Below, piece by piece: positions 22,501-33,097 of a DNA stretch of 64,000 nucleotides (the stretch's first letter is position 1; the number at the start of each line of letters is the position of its first letter). The stretch is from Rhabdornis inornatus (lineage: Eukaryota; Chordata; Aves; Passeriformes; Rhabdornithidae): contig VWZS01000166.1 of assembly GCA_013397075.1 (NCBI GenBank), positions 248,001-312,000 of the forward strand, written 5' to 3'. The notes under the pieces were generated by a model, which worked only from the letters and a program-made list of their open reading frames with translations, did no database searches and was not told the DNA's origin. A program made the translations under genes and the position numbers.

Positions 22501-25362
22501 CACTTCTTATTGTTCTGATTTTTTAACGTCACCAGGAGTGACAGTGACAGTGTAGCAATTTTTATTGTGGGTAGATGCCTGTTGTTTAAGAGCTCAGTGG
22601 CATCTCTGCGTCAATCCAAACTTGCCTTCAGGTGTGGAAGTTCAGTAGGAATAAACTAATACTGTGTTTGAGGTGATAACAGTAAAACCAGCACTTACTT
22701 CACCTGGATAGAAAAACTTTTAGGTGACCACAGGAGTGGTCAGGGAGAAATTTTCTTCAAACTGCTTAAAGTGAAATGCGGTTGGGTGCAAGGTATATGA
22801 GGTCTCTGCTGCTCACTTGTGAGAGAAGGAGGCGGAGGGGAGGATGTCCTCATTTGTCTTGAGGTCCAGTTGGAAGCCTGACCCCAAGTGTTTTATAGCT
22901 TTTCTCTTTGCATCAGGCAACATTAGAGCAGGAAGGCAATACATGACAACTCTTGTACAGGACTGTTTAGTGAAATTAATAAGCAAATAGCTGTTAAAGT
23001 TTAATTATGCCCTCCTCCTATACAAATCCAGAAAGATATTGAGGATACAGAGCTATAAACACTAAGAAAGTAGGAGAACTGCATAACTAAAGAATTTCAT
23101 ATTAGTTTTGCAGTGCGGATTTTTGCACGGTCACATTTAAATCCTATTAACTGAAGTACAGTGCAAACTCATTTGTATTAATGTATGCCACTGTGTAGGC
23201 ACATGAACATGCCAGAAAACAGGTATTAAGAACATTGCAATTTCTTGTGGAAATATATGGAATAAACATCCAAAAAGTCAAAGAGCAGGGACCCAAAACC
23301 AAGAGGAAAATAGTTGTTTTTCCAGGAAAGGAACCCAATGGGATTTCAGTAATGAAAGGTCCTGGTCTTCAATGGGTCTGTGGCTAGAGCTCATTTCTTC
23401 TTTAGGCTGTATATTTCTTTGACTAAAAAGTCAACGTTTCCTCTGTTTGTTTCCTGGTGAAGACTGAATTTTTGATGAAAACACACGTAGAAAGTGAGGG
23501 AAAGAAGAGGGAGTGCGTTCAAATTGTGAAAAATTAAAAACCACCAGGAGCGAAGTGCCCCAGTGTGTAATTCACCCACAGATGGGATGGACAGGCAAAC
23601 TAAAATGTATTTGTACTCACTGCCCTCTGTTCTTGCAACATTTTACTGGTTCAAGTCTGCCTGGAGTGCTCTTTTGTGTTCACCCAACTCTTTTCCAGGC
23701 AGGGTGGTGGCCTGGGAGGTGCCTGGCAGATGTGTAGCATCCTCCTGTCAGGTGCAGCCAGGGGCTGCTGTGATTTTTCCTCCCAGCACGTGCTGCAGGT
23801 GAAGTGCCTGTTTGCACACTTCTGCTGAGAGATTACCCATGGTATTCCACAGCAGGATGGATTTACATGTCATCCCACACTCTGATCACTGCCATCTGTT
23901 TGGCAGATTCATTTGCAGTCTCTGTTTCTACAGTTACCATGAGAGGTCTTTTGAATCAGGGGCCATGATTTTATGATGTGTTTGTAAATCATCTTGCAGG
24001 GTGGGTGTCCAGTTCCATTTTGGGACCAAGAGAGAGCATTGCATTTCCAGGCATACCTGTTATTGTTATCCACAGCAAACCAAACCCTTTTCTCACTCTG
24101 TGCAGTGGGAGAGATATTTCTCCTTGTCTTGCGTGGGAGCAGGGTTTACTCCAGTCCTGCCTGTATTTTCACCAGATGTAATACTGCACTTTTACCCTTT
24201 TGATGTGATGCAGTTATAATGTTCAACCATTTGCTGAGTTAAACATCTGTTATAAATGCCTGCACACTGACCTGTGGAAAAATTCAAATGTGTCACGGGT
24301 CAGATAGATTTCAAAGAGCTCGTAGAAATAGTGACAGAAGGATGGCAGTGGTGATAATAATGCATTGAGTAAATTACAGCAATCAATTTTAATTAAAAGA
24401 AATGAAGATAAATCTTCAGAGGGATAAAATGTCACTCAGAAATTGTGACAATAAATGTAAATATCTTGCCGTGCTCCTGCCTTTGCTTTTGGAGAGGGTG
24501 AAGGGGGTGACACACTTCAAAGATTCTACATCAGTTCAACTGCATTATTAGAGATGTGCTTAGCAAAGAAATATTGATCTTAACAGCACAGTGAATTTGA
24601 GGTAAGATCTGACAGTATTAACAAGAATAAAGCTTGATGATCTATTCCATCCTAGAAAATGGCATCTCGAGATTTAAAAAAAAAAAAAGAAGATAAATTT
24701 ACATTTCAACATGTGAAAAATCCAGATGTAGCTTGTGATATAAGTTTTTGTTTTGTTTTGTGTTTTTTGGTAGGTTTTTGTTTATTTGTTTTGTTTTAAT
24801 TCCTACCTATAAATTACTCATTTTAAGGAAATTATTTTGAATTTGCAGGGTGTGGCTTTTATTCCATATTGCTGCAGAGCATTTTTCCTTAGGTAACAAA
24901 CAAACATAGTTGTAGATTACATAAGGGAACTTTTTGTTAAGATTCAGTCACAACTGTGCAGCTATGGGAAAGTTATTTAAATATATATATAATATTTAAA
25001 TATATGTATTTCTTATGCAACCACTTAAAACCAGACACACAGATTTGGGGCATGAAGATCTTACCATCTGAAATGGCATGAGCTCCAGGGGAGGCCTTAC
25101 CACCACTGAGTTAAGAATATCACTAGTGCCCTTGTCTTCTGGATTGCATTGCTATTATTACAGAGCAATTCTTGAGGTTTTTTTTTGTTTTTCATCATGG
25201 GCTGTGTTGACTTTAAGCTTTGAAAATGGGGATTTGTTTCCAATCTGGAATTGCAGCTCACTCCTGTGACTGTGCCTAGGTCCTCAGTTGCGTCCCTGCT
25301 GAGAGCGTGGCACCTCTGGCCTGCTGCTCCCATTGGACTCTCTGCTAACACCTTTTTAGACC
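22501..25362. other. Anonymous sequence, no gene seen
   Basis: T/G-rich low complexity lies at about 24745-24800. AT-palindromic sequence of ATATAT/AATATT type lies near 24970-25010. Overlapping frames at 23513-23802 and 23978-24219 are short and unrecognised. Confidence 0.4.
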
Positions 25363-25434
25363 TCATGGAGGTTTGGAACCAGATGACCTATAAGGTCCCT
25401 TCCAATCCAGGCCATTCTGTGATTCTGTGATTAG
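25363..25434 (+). mobile_element. CR1 3' tail only, sense
   Basis: This is a short, clean CR1 3' end: GGAACCAGATGACCTATAAG, GTCCCTTCCAATCCAGGCC, then ATTCTGTGATTCTGTGATTA. It is severely 5'-truncated (about 70 bp). The well-kept tail suggests a younger insertion than the L3-like pieces. Confidence 0.85.
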
Positions 25435-28400
25435 AGATGTTTCTTATCTGGCCACAGAAATATGATCTTTAATAGTTTTGAGAGCTGTTCTAGTGAAATT
25501 GCCAGAAAGAGCTGTGCATTTTTCTAGCAGTTTCTGAGGCTGTGCATCTTTCTGGCAAAATGGAGGCTTTTATCAGGTTTCTGTTATTATTAGAATGGTT
25601 ATTAGAATTTTCTTAACAGAGAAACTGAACCCTTGCATTCTGGAAACCTTCACAGCAAGAGAAAGAGGAAGCAAAGTCTCATAAACAGACAAACAATAAT
25701 GTTTTATTGACTACTTTGAACTAAAGAGGAACTTTATATTACATGCTGACTCTGCTGAAATATGGATCCTTTGGAAGGTTTGAAACAAGAGGTAGTCTCT
25801 AAATAGCAAAGGCTATTTATTGCTCAGAGTCTGTGGTCAGCTGAGACAAAAGCAGAGGTCAGATTAATGATATCAGACATAGATGTAAATGATTTCAATT
25901 CCATGGGAAACTTCCTAAGAAATGAGTCAACAGAACAGAAAACCTGAGGAAATTTAAACTCTAATTTGAAAAGACCAGCTTCTTAAAATATGTATTCTTT
26001 GGGATGGCTAAGAGAAACTAAGTTGTATAAATTTTTATTTGCCCGTCTGATGGCTTACAGAAAACCTTAATTAGCATGTATCTATCTAAAAGATTAATAC
26101 GCATTTTTTTGCCTGGTTTAGGAAAAACACAATTAGCAATTCTTTACTTCAAAATGTGCAAGAACTCTATTTTAAAGATACAAAAGTAATGCAGCTAGCT
26201 GCTAATAATTATGAAGATTTCAAGGCCACAGTAATTGAATATTTTGGGGGGTCATTACTCTTGTAACTGACATGCTTATGGTGGTATTGCCCCAATAACT
26301 AACTATTGCAAACTTATAATTTATTATGTGAGATCTAAAAAAGACACCTTTTTAAAGCGTTTGCTTTTAACTTTACTCTTCTTGGCTTCTGTTTTGTGTG
26401 ATATATAATTAATTATACTGTTGAATCTCCAGAAGCCAGATACTGTGTCTGTGGCTTTAGAGATGAGACATAAACTTCCAAATTACATTTTATGACCCAA
26501 TGTCCAAAGCTAATTTTAGCCTGTCACAGCTGCAGTGAGCAGTTTGAGTAGCTGCTGGTTGACGCCAGTCAGAGTTCCATGATAAACTGATGGCATCAGG
26601 TCCTGCACTTCAATGCCCTGTTTCCAAAACATCTTCTGATATGTCTGTGTGTCATGGTTACTTGCTGTGGAGCGCAGAGAAGAAACTGGGAATGGTGGCT
26701 GAGATGCTGACAGCATTAATGTGATGATTTAGTCAATCAACTGGGTTTAGGGCAGAAAACTTTCTTGCCCCAGTTTCATTGTTGGGGGAGTACAAATAGA
26801 GTGTTCAAATGGGAATGGGAAGCTCATGCTGCTTGATTTGAATTTTCACAGGCAACGGACTCTGATGCAATGATATAATGTGAATTTGTGGAAGAAATAA
26901 AAGATGAGAGGTGGGAATATTAATATATGTGAATCTTTTTTTCTGTAGTTGAAGAACTAGTGAAGCAGCATCCCGAAGAGACCCCTTTGGAACTCCATTT
27001 GTATTGCAAGGGAACCTGAGAGTCTCTGGCAATATATTGCTGATGTTCCAGTTGAACTCCCAACCTGGTACGCTGCTTTTAAATCTCCCCTGTAATAAAC
27101 CTGCTTTCAGGTTGATCTGAAGAAGGTTATTTCCCCTTTTGTGAGAGGGGAAAGCTCATGGACATTGGTCATGGCACTAAGGTTATCTCCGGGTAGTTAT
27201 GCCTGAAAATTGTGATTTACCAAACATATCCTAAAAACATCTTCTCACAAAACTGGGGCTGCCAGGTGCCAAGTTAGTGTGGAGTACCTTTGCAAATGAA
27301 ATCACAGCTTCTGGCAACTGCTCAATATTGAGCTGTTTTCTTCACTGAGAATATTTTATTATTTGCAGTTGATTGCAATACTTTGTGACAAGCACAGGTG
27401 CCCAAGACATCACTAAATTATGCTCTAAGGACAAAAATTACGTAAATGCTGGTTCTGTGAAGATCAGAGAAGTTGTTAAATATTGGGGACATCTTTTGAT
27501 TTTGTACAGACGGTCCATATGCTCTCAACTGCTGAAATGATAACCCATATACAGACTGAGATGCCAGGTTTTGGAGATTTGCACTTCATTTAAAAAATGA
27601 GGTGGGAGTGGTAAGAGAGGCATGAGGATGTAGAAGAAATGATGAATCGTGATATTTTGGATTTCTCCTGAAGCTAACTTCAGAGCATAGCTATCTTTAA
27701 AAGAAAAGGAGCATCCCACTGTGTGTTAAGATGTCTTTTAGGGAAAACTGATGTTCAAGAATTGAAGCTGGTACTATCTTTTTGGAAAAATATGGTGATT
27801 ATGTATGCGATTTTCAACATACTGTCAATTCTGGAGCGTTCCCATAAGGTTGCATTTATCTTGATTATCCCTGGCTGACTTTTTTTCCTTTACTGCCTCT
27901 CCATCTTTTACAATTCATCCTATTTTTCTATTATTTGGTATATTAACTATTTACTTTTGCATCTTTCAAGTATCTCTTCCCCACCTCCCTTGCTGTTTTC
28001 TTGTGAAGGGGGGAAAGTTCGTTTCCAGCCACCTAGAGCACGAGGTTAACTCATGGGGTAGCTTCTTGCTTCCCTGCTGCAACACAGGAACAATAAGTGT
28101 TCCTGTCTCTGGCAGTCTGGCAGAATGATTCACAAGCAGAGGAAACATATTTCCAAAGCTATATCATGTGTGTAAGAGCTGATTTTAAATGCTGAGGAAT
28201 TTCATTCTCCAGTTTATGGATTATGAATGAGATTTATATTCTCTAAAGGAGGAATTGCAGCAGAAACCGAAAAACAGTAGCCAATGGTAAACATTGAAAA
28301 CAGTGAGAATCTTTCCATTGCCTTTGCTAGGCATTGGATCTAGTCTTGGTCACAAAAGCTAAGAGGCAGAGGCTTTTGGCAGTAGCTCTTCTATAAGTGC

Positions 28401-28520
28401 AAAGAAAATTACCTGAGAGCGAATAATTCTGCACTTATGTATTTACTCATCCAGTGAAAGGAAATGATAAATCAAAATATTTTACCCAAACACAGAATGG
28501 ATTTATAAAATTAGAAGTCA
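25435..28520. other. Anonymous sequence, no confirmed gene
   Basis: No mobile element recognised. A minus-strand frame of 66 codons at 26516-26716 has a balanced, protein-like composition but no recognised family and no clear splice sites. It is discussed as a low-grade lead. Other frames look random. Confidence 0.4.
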
Positions 28521-28862
28521 AAGAATCACCTAGGTTAGAAACACATCTTACACATCTTTTAAATATCTCCAGGGATGGTGACTCTGCCACTTCCCTGGTC
28601 AGCCCAGTTCAGTGCTTGACAATCGTTTCTGTGAAAACCTTCTACCCTCCAGCAGATCAACACTCTCACCCAACTCGGTGTTGTCTGCAAACTTACTGAA
28701 GGTGCACTTGATTCTCTCATCCAGGTAATTAATAAAAATATTAAACACTACTGGTCCTAACACTAAACCCTGAGGAACCCCACTAATGACTGGCCACCAG
28801 CTGGATTAAACTCCACTCACCACCACTCTCTGGGCCTGGCTATCCGTTCAGTCTTTTACACA
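28521..28862 (-). mobile_element. CR1 LINE 3' region, antisense
   Basis: On the plus strand the tail AAAGAATCACCTAGGTTAGA is followed by CTCCAGGGATGGTGACTCTG. The classic antisense RT-proximal blocks come next: CGGTGTTGTCTGCAAACTTA, CTGAAGGTGCACTTGATTCT, a block with ATTAAACACTACTGGTCCTA and ACTCCACTCACCACCACTCT. The 81-codon plus frame (28454-28699) is a shadow. There seems to be an internal loss near 28635-28650, where 3' UTR-like wording jumps to the RT-proximal part. Confidence 0.9.
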
Positions 28863-29466
28863 AATAGTTCTATTTTTGAAATCCAAAAATCATTTGTAGA
28901 AAAGATTGTGTAGGAATACACAGGAATATCCCAAAGTAAATACTTATTCACTGCAGCTGATATGGAAATGAATGTGCACATTGTTGCCCTAATTTTTATT
29001 TTTCATAAGATTAATTATGTTTTCATAATTTCTCATCACAGCTTCACATTTCTATGCATAGCTTAAAGTATTAAACACTCCAAATCCCATTGCTGTTCTT
29101 GTAATGCATCCTTTTCACTGTTTGTTGACATCATGGCAGCCAAAGCTTTGTCTTTATGCTGTGTTCTTTGCAGAGCTTCCTATCAAACAACAAAAAAGAT
29201 CCTTATTTCAAAAATACTGCCTTTTGCATGTAGTGACAGCCCTTGGTGGTGAAACCTGAAGTAGCTTCATTTTAGAGATGAGAGAGGCCTAATATTGCAA
29301 TGGCATCTGATTCCCACTGAAGGCCAACTGGAGACAAACTATCTTACCCACTCGATATCTTCCTGTTGGGCTTTTTACTGGCTATGTGTTCTTTGGAAAC
29401 ACTAAGGGCACGTGACATCCATGCACATGTGACAAACGGAGAATTGCGTTTTACAGAGAGAAGATC
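28863..29466. other. Anonymous spacer, no gene seen
   Basis: Nothing recognised between two CR1 copies. Confidence 0.4.
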
Positions 29467-29467
29467 A

Positions 29468-29525
29468 GAATCACAAAATAACAGAATATTTTGAGTCGGA
29501 AGGGACATACAAGGATCATTGAGTC
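29468..29525 (-). mobile_element. Short inverted CR1 tail piece
   Basis: ATCACAAAATAACAGAATAT, TTTGAGTCGGAAGGGACATA and CAAGGATCATTGAGTCCT are the reverse complement of a CR1 3' end of the same subfamily as the sense copy that starts immediately to the right. Together they form imperfect terminal inverted repeats of about 55 bp around 29468-30066. Confidence 0.8.
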
Positions 29526-30066
29526 CTATGAGGTTAAAAGTGATACATGCATTTGCCTCAATTCAGAGCAAAACTCAGGTTCAGGAATATGCAAGGGTAT
29601 GTAGGAAACATGAAAGTGTCCAAAAGAAGGCAATGAAGATGCTGAAGGGCCTTGAGGGGAAATCATGTGAGGAGCAGCTGAGATCACTTGATCTGTTCGA
29701 TCTGGAGAAGAGGAGATTGCAGTTACAGCTTCCTGTGAGGGAAAGCAGAGGGGCAGGCACTGATCTCCTCTCTCTGGTGACCAATGACAGGACCCAAGGG
29801 AACAGCCTGAAGTTTTGTCAGGGGAAGTTTAGGTTGGAGATTAGGAAAAGGTTCTTCACCCAGAGAGTGACTGGGCACTGGAACAGACTCCTCCTTTGAC
29901 CGCTGTGGTGGTCAAAGCACCAAGCATGACAGAGTTCAAGAGGTGTTTGGATGATGCTCTCAGGCACATGATGTGATTCTTGAGGATAGTCCTGTGCAGG
30001 GGCAGGAGTTGCCCTCAATGATTTTTGTGGGTCCCTTCCAGCTCAGTGTATTCTGTGATTCTGTGA
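29526..30066 (+). mobile_element. CR1 LINE 3' end, sense
   Basis: Blocks in order include AAGGCAATGAAGATGCTGAA, GGAGCAGCTGAGATCACTTG, CGATCTGGAGAAGAGGAGAT, ATTAGGAAAAGGTTCTTCAC, TTCAAGAGGTGTTTGGATGA, GATGCTCTCAGGCACATGAT and the terminal GGGTCCCTTCCAGCTCAGTG, then TATTCTGTGATTCTGTGA. The 126-codon plus frame (29519-29899) is a repeat shadow. The piece ends 81 bp left of the provirus 5' LTR. Confidence 0.9.
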
Positions 30067-30143
30067 AATCATTTCCAAGTATGAATACTGCTGGCAGGGG
30101 ACAGGGGAGGTAATAAGTGGGGGAAGGCAGATATTGTTAGTTG

Positions 30144-30147
30144 CACC
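30144..30147. repeat. Target-site duplication CACC, left copy
   Basis: The 4-bp CACC directly precedes the TGATGCC start of the 5' LTR and is repeated directly after GGCATCA at 35247-35250. A 4-bp duplication is what gammaretrovirus-type integrases make. Confidence 0.8.
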
Positions 30148-30421
30148 TGATGCCTTGGGTTTTAGCTTTTACATTTTTCATACTCTTTGCTGCTTGGTGT
30201 GTAGCTCTTCATGTTACGTGTTGATAAGTTCTCTTCGCAGGGTAGTTAGACAAAACAATCCCTTCCCAACTCGAGAATCAAGGACACCCATCACCCAAAA
30301 ATCATAAACAATGGCAAAGGGAAAGGGGCAAGCCAAGGGGTTGAGACTTCATGGCCTGAAGCTGTGAAGCTGTCGAACTGTGGTTGGACAATTGACCCCA
30401 ATGTGTGGATGAACCAAAACT

Positions 30422-30427
30422 TATAAA
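30422..30427 (+). promoter_or_regulatory. Likely TATA box of the 5' LTR
   Basis: TATAAA stands in the usual LTR position about 95 bp before AATAAA and is kept in the 3' LTR (TATAAAA, 35084-35090). Present activity is unknown. Confidence 0.7.
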
Positions 30428-30516
30428 GGTGTAAAACTCATGACCGGAATCCATCTTGGATTTGTCTTGGGTGTAGCCCCGGCCAGGCTCTTGCACTGGC
30501 CAAGGTGTATCCTTTC

Positions 30517-30522
30517 AATAAA
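30517..30522 (+). promoter_or_regulatory. LTR polyadenylation signal AATAAA
   Basis: AATAAA in the R region of the 5' LTR. The same signal is conserved at 35179-35184 in the 3' LTR. Confidence 0.8.
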
Positions 30523-30584
30523 TACCTATTTTATTCCTTTTGCTCTGTCTAGTCTCTGTTCTGGGTCAGCCTTTCCAGGCATTC

Positions 30585-30602
30585 TGGTGACTCAGATGGG
30601 AC
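30585..30602 (+). promoter_or_regulatory. Primer-binding-like site next to the 5' LTR
   Basis: TGGTGACTCAGATGGGAC begins with the TGG expected from a tRNA CCA end and abuts the LTR with no spacer. By recall, the GAC...GATGGGA pattern is nearest a serine tRNA 3' end. The first seven bases also fit a tryptophan tRNA. Mutations make the assignment uncertain. Confidence 0.6.
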
Positions 30603-31071
30603 CTTAAGGCATCTGGAAAACCCCTGGACTGGAGGAAAACCCAGCTCCTTCCCCCCACCACCACCTGGGTATCCCAGCTGCGGTCCAGAAGGTATCAGAG
30701 CCCATGAAACTGCAGGGTTTGTACAGAGACACATGAGTAATTGGATAAAAGTGTTATTCAGCTTTAGCATGTGAGTTAGGTGTTTAGAGATCTCTTGTAA
30801 TTTTGTTTAGTGCGGAGGAACCCTAGAGGTCCAGGCAGAGTTGCTGGTGCTCTCCATCTCCCTGCTGGTAGTAGGAGAGGGTGCTCTCTGAAAACCAGGC
30901 TTAGCTTGCAGTGCTGTTGGCCTGAGGCCAGCAGTGGCACAGTTGGGTTAGTTCCTGCGCTATGACTCTGTAAGGTGGGGATTCAAATCATGTCTCTTGC
31001 ATGCTCTCGCTCTCTCTCTCTCCCTGGTTCATTTAATTTCTACGTGTTCTCTTACTTATAACTGTTAAGAT
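30603..31071 (+). other. Provirus 5' leader
   Basis: Untranslated leader between the primer-binding-like site and the first gag ATG. It has GC-rich parts (30,640-30,690) and a CT repeat at about 31007-31022 (CTCGCTCTCTCTCTC). Packaging signals cannot be recognised by eye. Confidence 0.6.
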
Positions 31072-31428
31072 ATGGGGTGTATATTCTCCTCTGAGTGCTG
31101 TAAGAATAATATTCCCAGAGATTCTCCCTTAGGGTTAGTATTGAAAAACTGGGGGAACCTAACCGGTGGGGAGTCATTGTTTTTTAAATCCAAACTTATC
31201 AAACTCTCAGAAAAGATCTGGCTGACTTATGAACTTAATAACAATGAGGAGTGGCCAAAATTTGGTAGTTTTGATAAGAAATTAATGTCAAGTTTGATTT
31301 CCTGTATACATGAAGACAGATAGCTTGATGAATTAGAATATGCTGGGCTTTTTATGATCTTAGGATGTCAACAAAGCCCAGCAGCAAACAAAAAGGAGCA
31401 CACCCTAACTCAGAAAACACTTCTTTAA
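31072..31428 (+). pseudogene. Provirus gag, matrix-like N-terminus (broken)
   Basis: The open frame starts MGCIFSSEC at 31072, with Gly at position 2 fitting a myristoylated Gag. It then has a DSPLG...LKNWGNL segment and an EEWPKFGSFD segment like the matrix domain of gammaretrovirus-type Gag, which binds the plasma membrane. The frame meets TAG at 31321-31323. In the same frame it stays readable for 34 more codons (LDELEYAGLF...) until TAA at 31426-31428, so the TAG looks like a secondary lesion rather than the natural end. The duplicated block starts inside this segment at 31263. After 31428 the gag reading is lost until about 33098. The copy cannot make a complete Gag. Confidence 0.8.
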
Positions 31429-32129
31429 ATGCATCAACCTGTTGCATATTTGTAGACCTTCATGCATTATTCAAAATCACATCCCCCCCCCCCAATCTAT
31501 AAATCAACATTTTTTTATTTTTTAATTTTTTTTTTTCCTTGTGGCTCCTTCTTGTTGGTGCAGTCCCTGATAATGGAGATCAATAAATTCCCTCCCTGGA
31601 GTTCTGGTGTTCATCACCCCTGTCTTCATTCAGATAGGATAATCCAAGAATGTGAAGAATTTTCTGGTTAGCTTTTTACCATTCTCTGAGTTAGTTACAT
31701 GAACAAAAGCTTTTTACATCACCATGTTATGGTCCAAGAAAAAATATATTTATCACACTACTATTTCTAAGTTTTGTTAATAGCAGAACTAAAAGAAACT
31801 ATATTCATTCAGTAAAGTTTTCCAACATTATACACATAGCATTCATTTTAATATTTGTGAAAAGCCAGTAATATAAGATGTACTTATAACAGGGAGCATG
31901 CCCCTAGCAAGGTCCCAGCCAGTGAAGGAGAAGAAAGGCAGGCCTTGGCAGGCATGGACACCACCACCCCCAACCCCCACTGCTGTCACTGCTGTCACCT
32001 TTGTCAGGGAAAGGGGCGGGGGACAGGGACAGCTGCATGTGGGCCCTCCCACGAGGATGGTGGTGATTCTTCCACTCACAGGCCTGTATGTCTCCATAGC
32101 AGCCTTGAACGCCAGGGAGCTGCCTCAGG
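31263..32129. repeat. 867-bp block, copy A (probable assembly duplicate)
   Basis: It is identical to 32131-32997 wherever compared, including an 11-C run (31483-31493) and T-runs of 7, 6 and 11. A single N at 32130 separates the copies. Open frames at 31462-31671, 31843-32097 and 31898-32191 reappear with an 868-bp offset. Perfect identity across homopolymers inside an old provirus points to an unmerged contig overlap. Confidence 0.95.
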
Positions 32130-32130
32130 N
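32130..32130. other. Single N, probable contig junction
   Basis: The only ambiguous base in the window. It lies exactly between the end of copy A and the start of copy B of the 867-bp block. Confidence 0.97.
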
Positions 32131-32997
32131 TGGTAGTTTTGATAAGAAATTAATGTCAAGTTTGATTTCCTGTATACATGAAGACAGATAGCTTGATGAA
32201 TTAGAATATGCTGGGCTTTTTATGATCTTAGGATGTCAACAAAGCCCAGCAGCAAACAAAAAGGAGCACACCCTAACTCAGAAAACACTTCTTTAAATGC
32301 ATCAACCTGTTGCATATTTGTAGACCTTCATGCATTATTCAAAATCACATCCCCCCCCCCCAATCTATAAATCAACATTTTTTTATTTTTTAATTTTTTT
32401 TTTTCCTTGTGGCTCCTTCTTGTTGGTGCAGTCCCTGATAATGGAGATCAATAAATTCCCTCCCTGGAGTTCTGGTGTTCATCACCCCTGTCTTCATTCA
32501 GATAGGATAATCCAAGAATGTGAAGAATTTTCTGGTTAGCTTTTTACCATTCTCTGAGTTAGTTACATGAACAAAAGCTTTTTACATCACCATGTTATGG
32601 TCCAAGAAAAAATATATTTATCACACTACTATTTCTAAGTTTTGTTAATAGCAGAACTAAAAGAAACTATATTCATTCAGTAAAGTTTTCCAACATTATA
32701 CACATAGCATTCATTTTAATATTTGTGAAAAGCCAGTAATATAAGATGTACTTATAACAGGGAGCATGCCCCTAGCAAGGTCCCAGCCAGTGAAGGAGAA
32801 GAAAGGCAGGCCTTGGCAGGCATGGACACCACCACCCCCAACCCCCACTGCTGTCACTGCTGTCACCTTTGTCAGGGAAAGGGGCGGGGGACAGGGACAG
32901 CTGCATGTGGGCCCTCCCACGAGGATGGTGGTGATTCTTCCACTCACAGGCCTGTATGTCTCCATAGCAGCCTTGAACGCCAGGGAGCTGCCTCAGG
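32131..32997. repeat. 867-bp block, copy B (probable assembly duplicate)
   Basis: Exact repeat of 31263-32129. Its right edge (CTGCCTCAGG) continues into unique sequence, AGATGATGTCATT. Copy A's left edge continues back into unique matrix coding sequence. This is the pattern of two contigs sharing an end overlap. Confidence 0.95.
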
Positions 32998-33097
32998 AGA
33001 TGATGTCATTAAAGCTCATTAAAGTCATTAAAGCAGGGACACAGACCAGCTTCCAATACGGTGTAAGTCTTACTTAGTGCTTTCTAGGATCGGGACT

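Larger units (their letters stand above)
30148..30584 (+). repeat. 5' LTR, 437 bp
   Basis: It starts TGATGCC. A TATA box (TATAAA) lies at 30422-30427 and a polyadenylation signal (AATAAA) at 30517-30522, about 95 bp apart, giving a short R. The end reads GGCATTC instead of the GGCATCA seen on the 3' LTR, so its right inverted end has mutated. Compared with the 3' LTR it lacks a 6-bp stretch near 30201. It also carries an extra 17 bp at about 30366-30382, which looks like expansion of a GAAGCTGT unit (30358-30381). Confidence 0.93.
31429..33097 (+). other. Segment inside gag not recognisable as gag
   Basis: After removing the duplicate this is about 0.8 kb. The first part is AT-rich with C and T homopolymers. 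The second part (copy A about 31890-32129, copy B about 32758-32997) is GC-rich, with CCACCACCCCCAACCCCCAC and a GGGGCGGGGGAC run. It joins matrix-like and capsid-like parts of gag but shows no gag reading. A triple CATTAAAG (33007, 33017, 33026) follows the block. It may be a nested insertion or a highly decayed part of gag; I recognise no family and no clear target duplication. Confidence 0.5.

Noticed and set aside
29519..29899. 126-codon frame, a possible gene
   Set aside because: It lies inside a sense CR1 3' end.
31462..33022. Pairs of identical frames suggesting duplicated genes
   Set aside because: They come from the two copies of the 867-bp block, which is best explained as an assembly artefact. 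None resembles a known protein.
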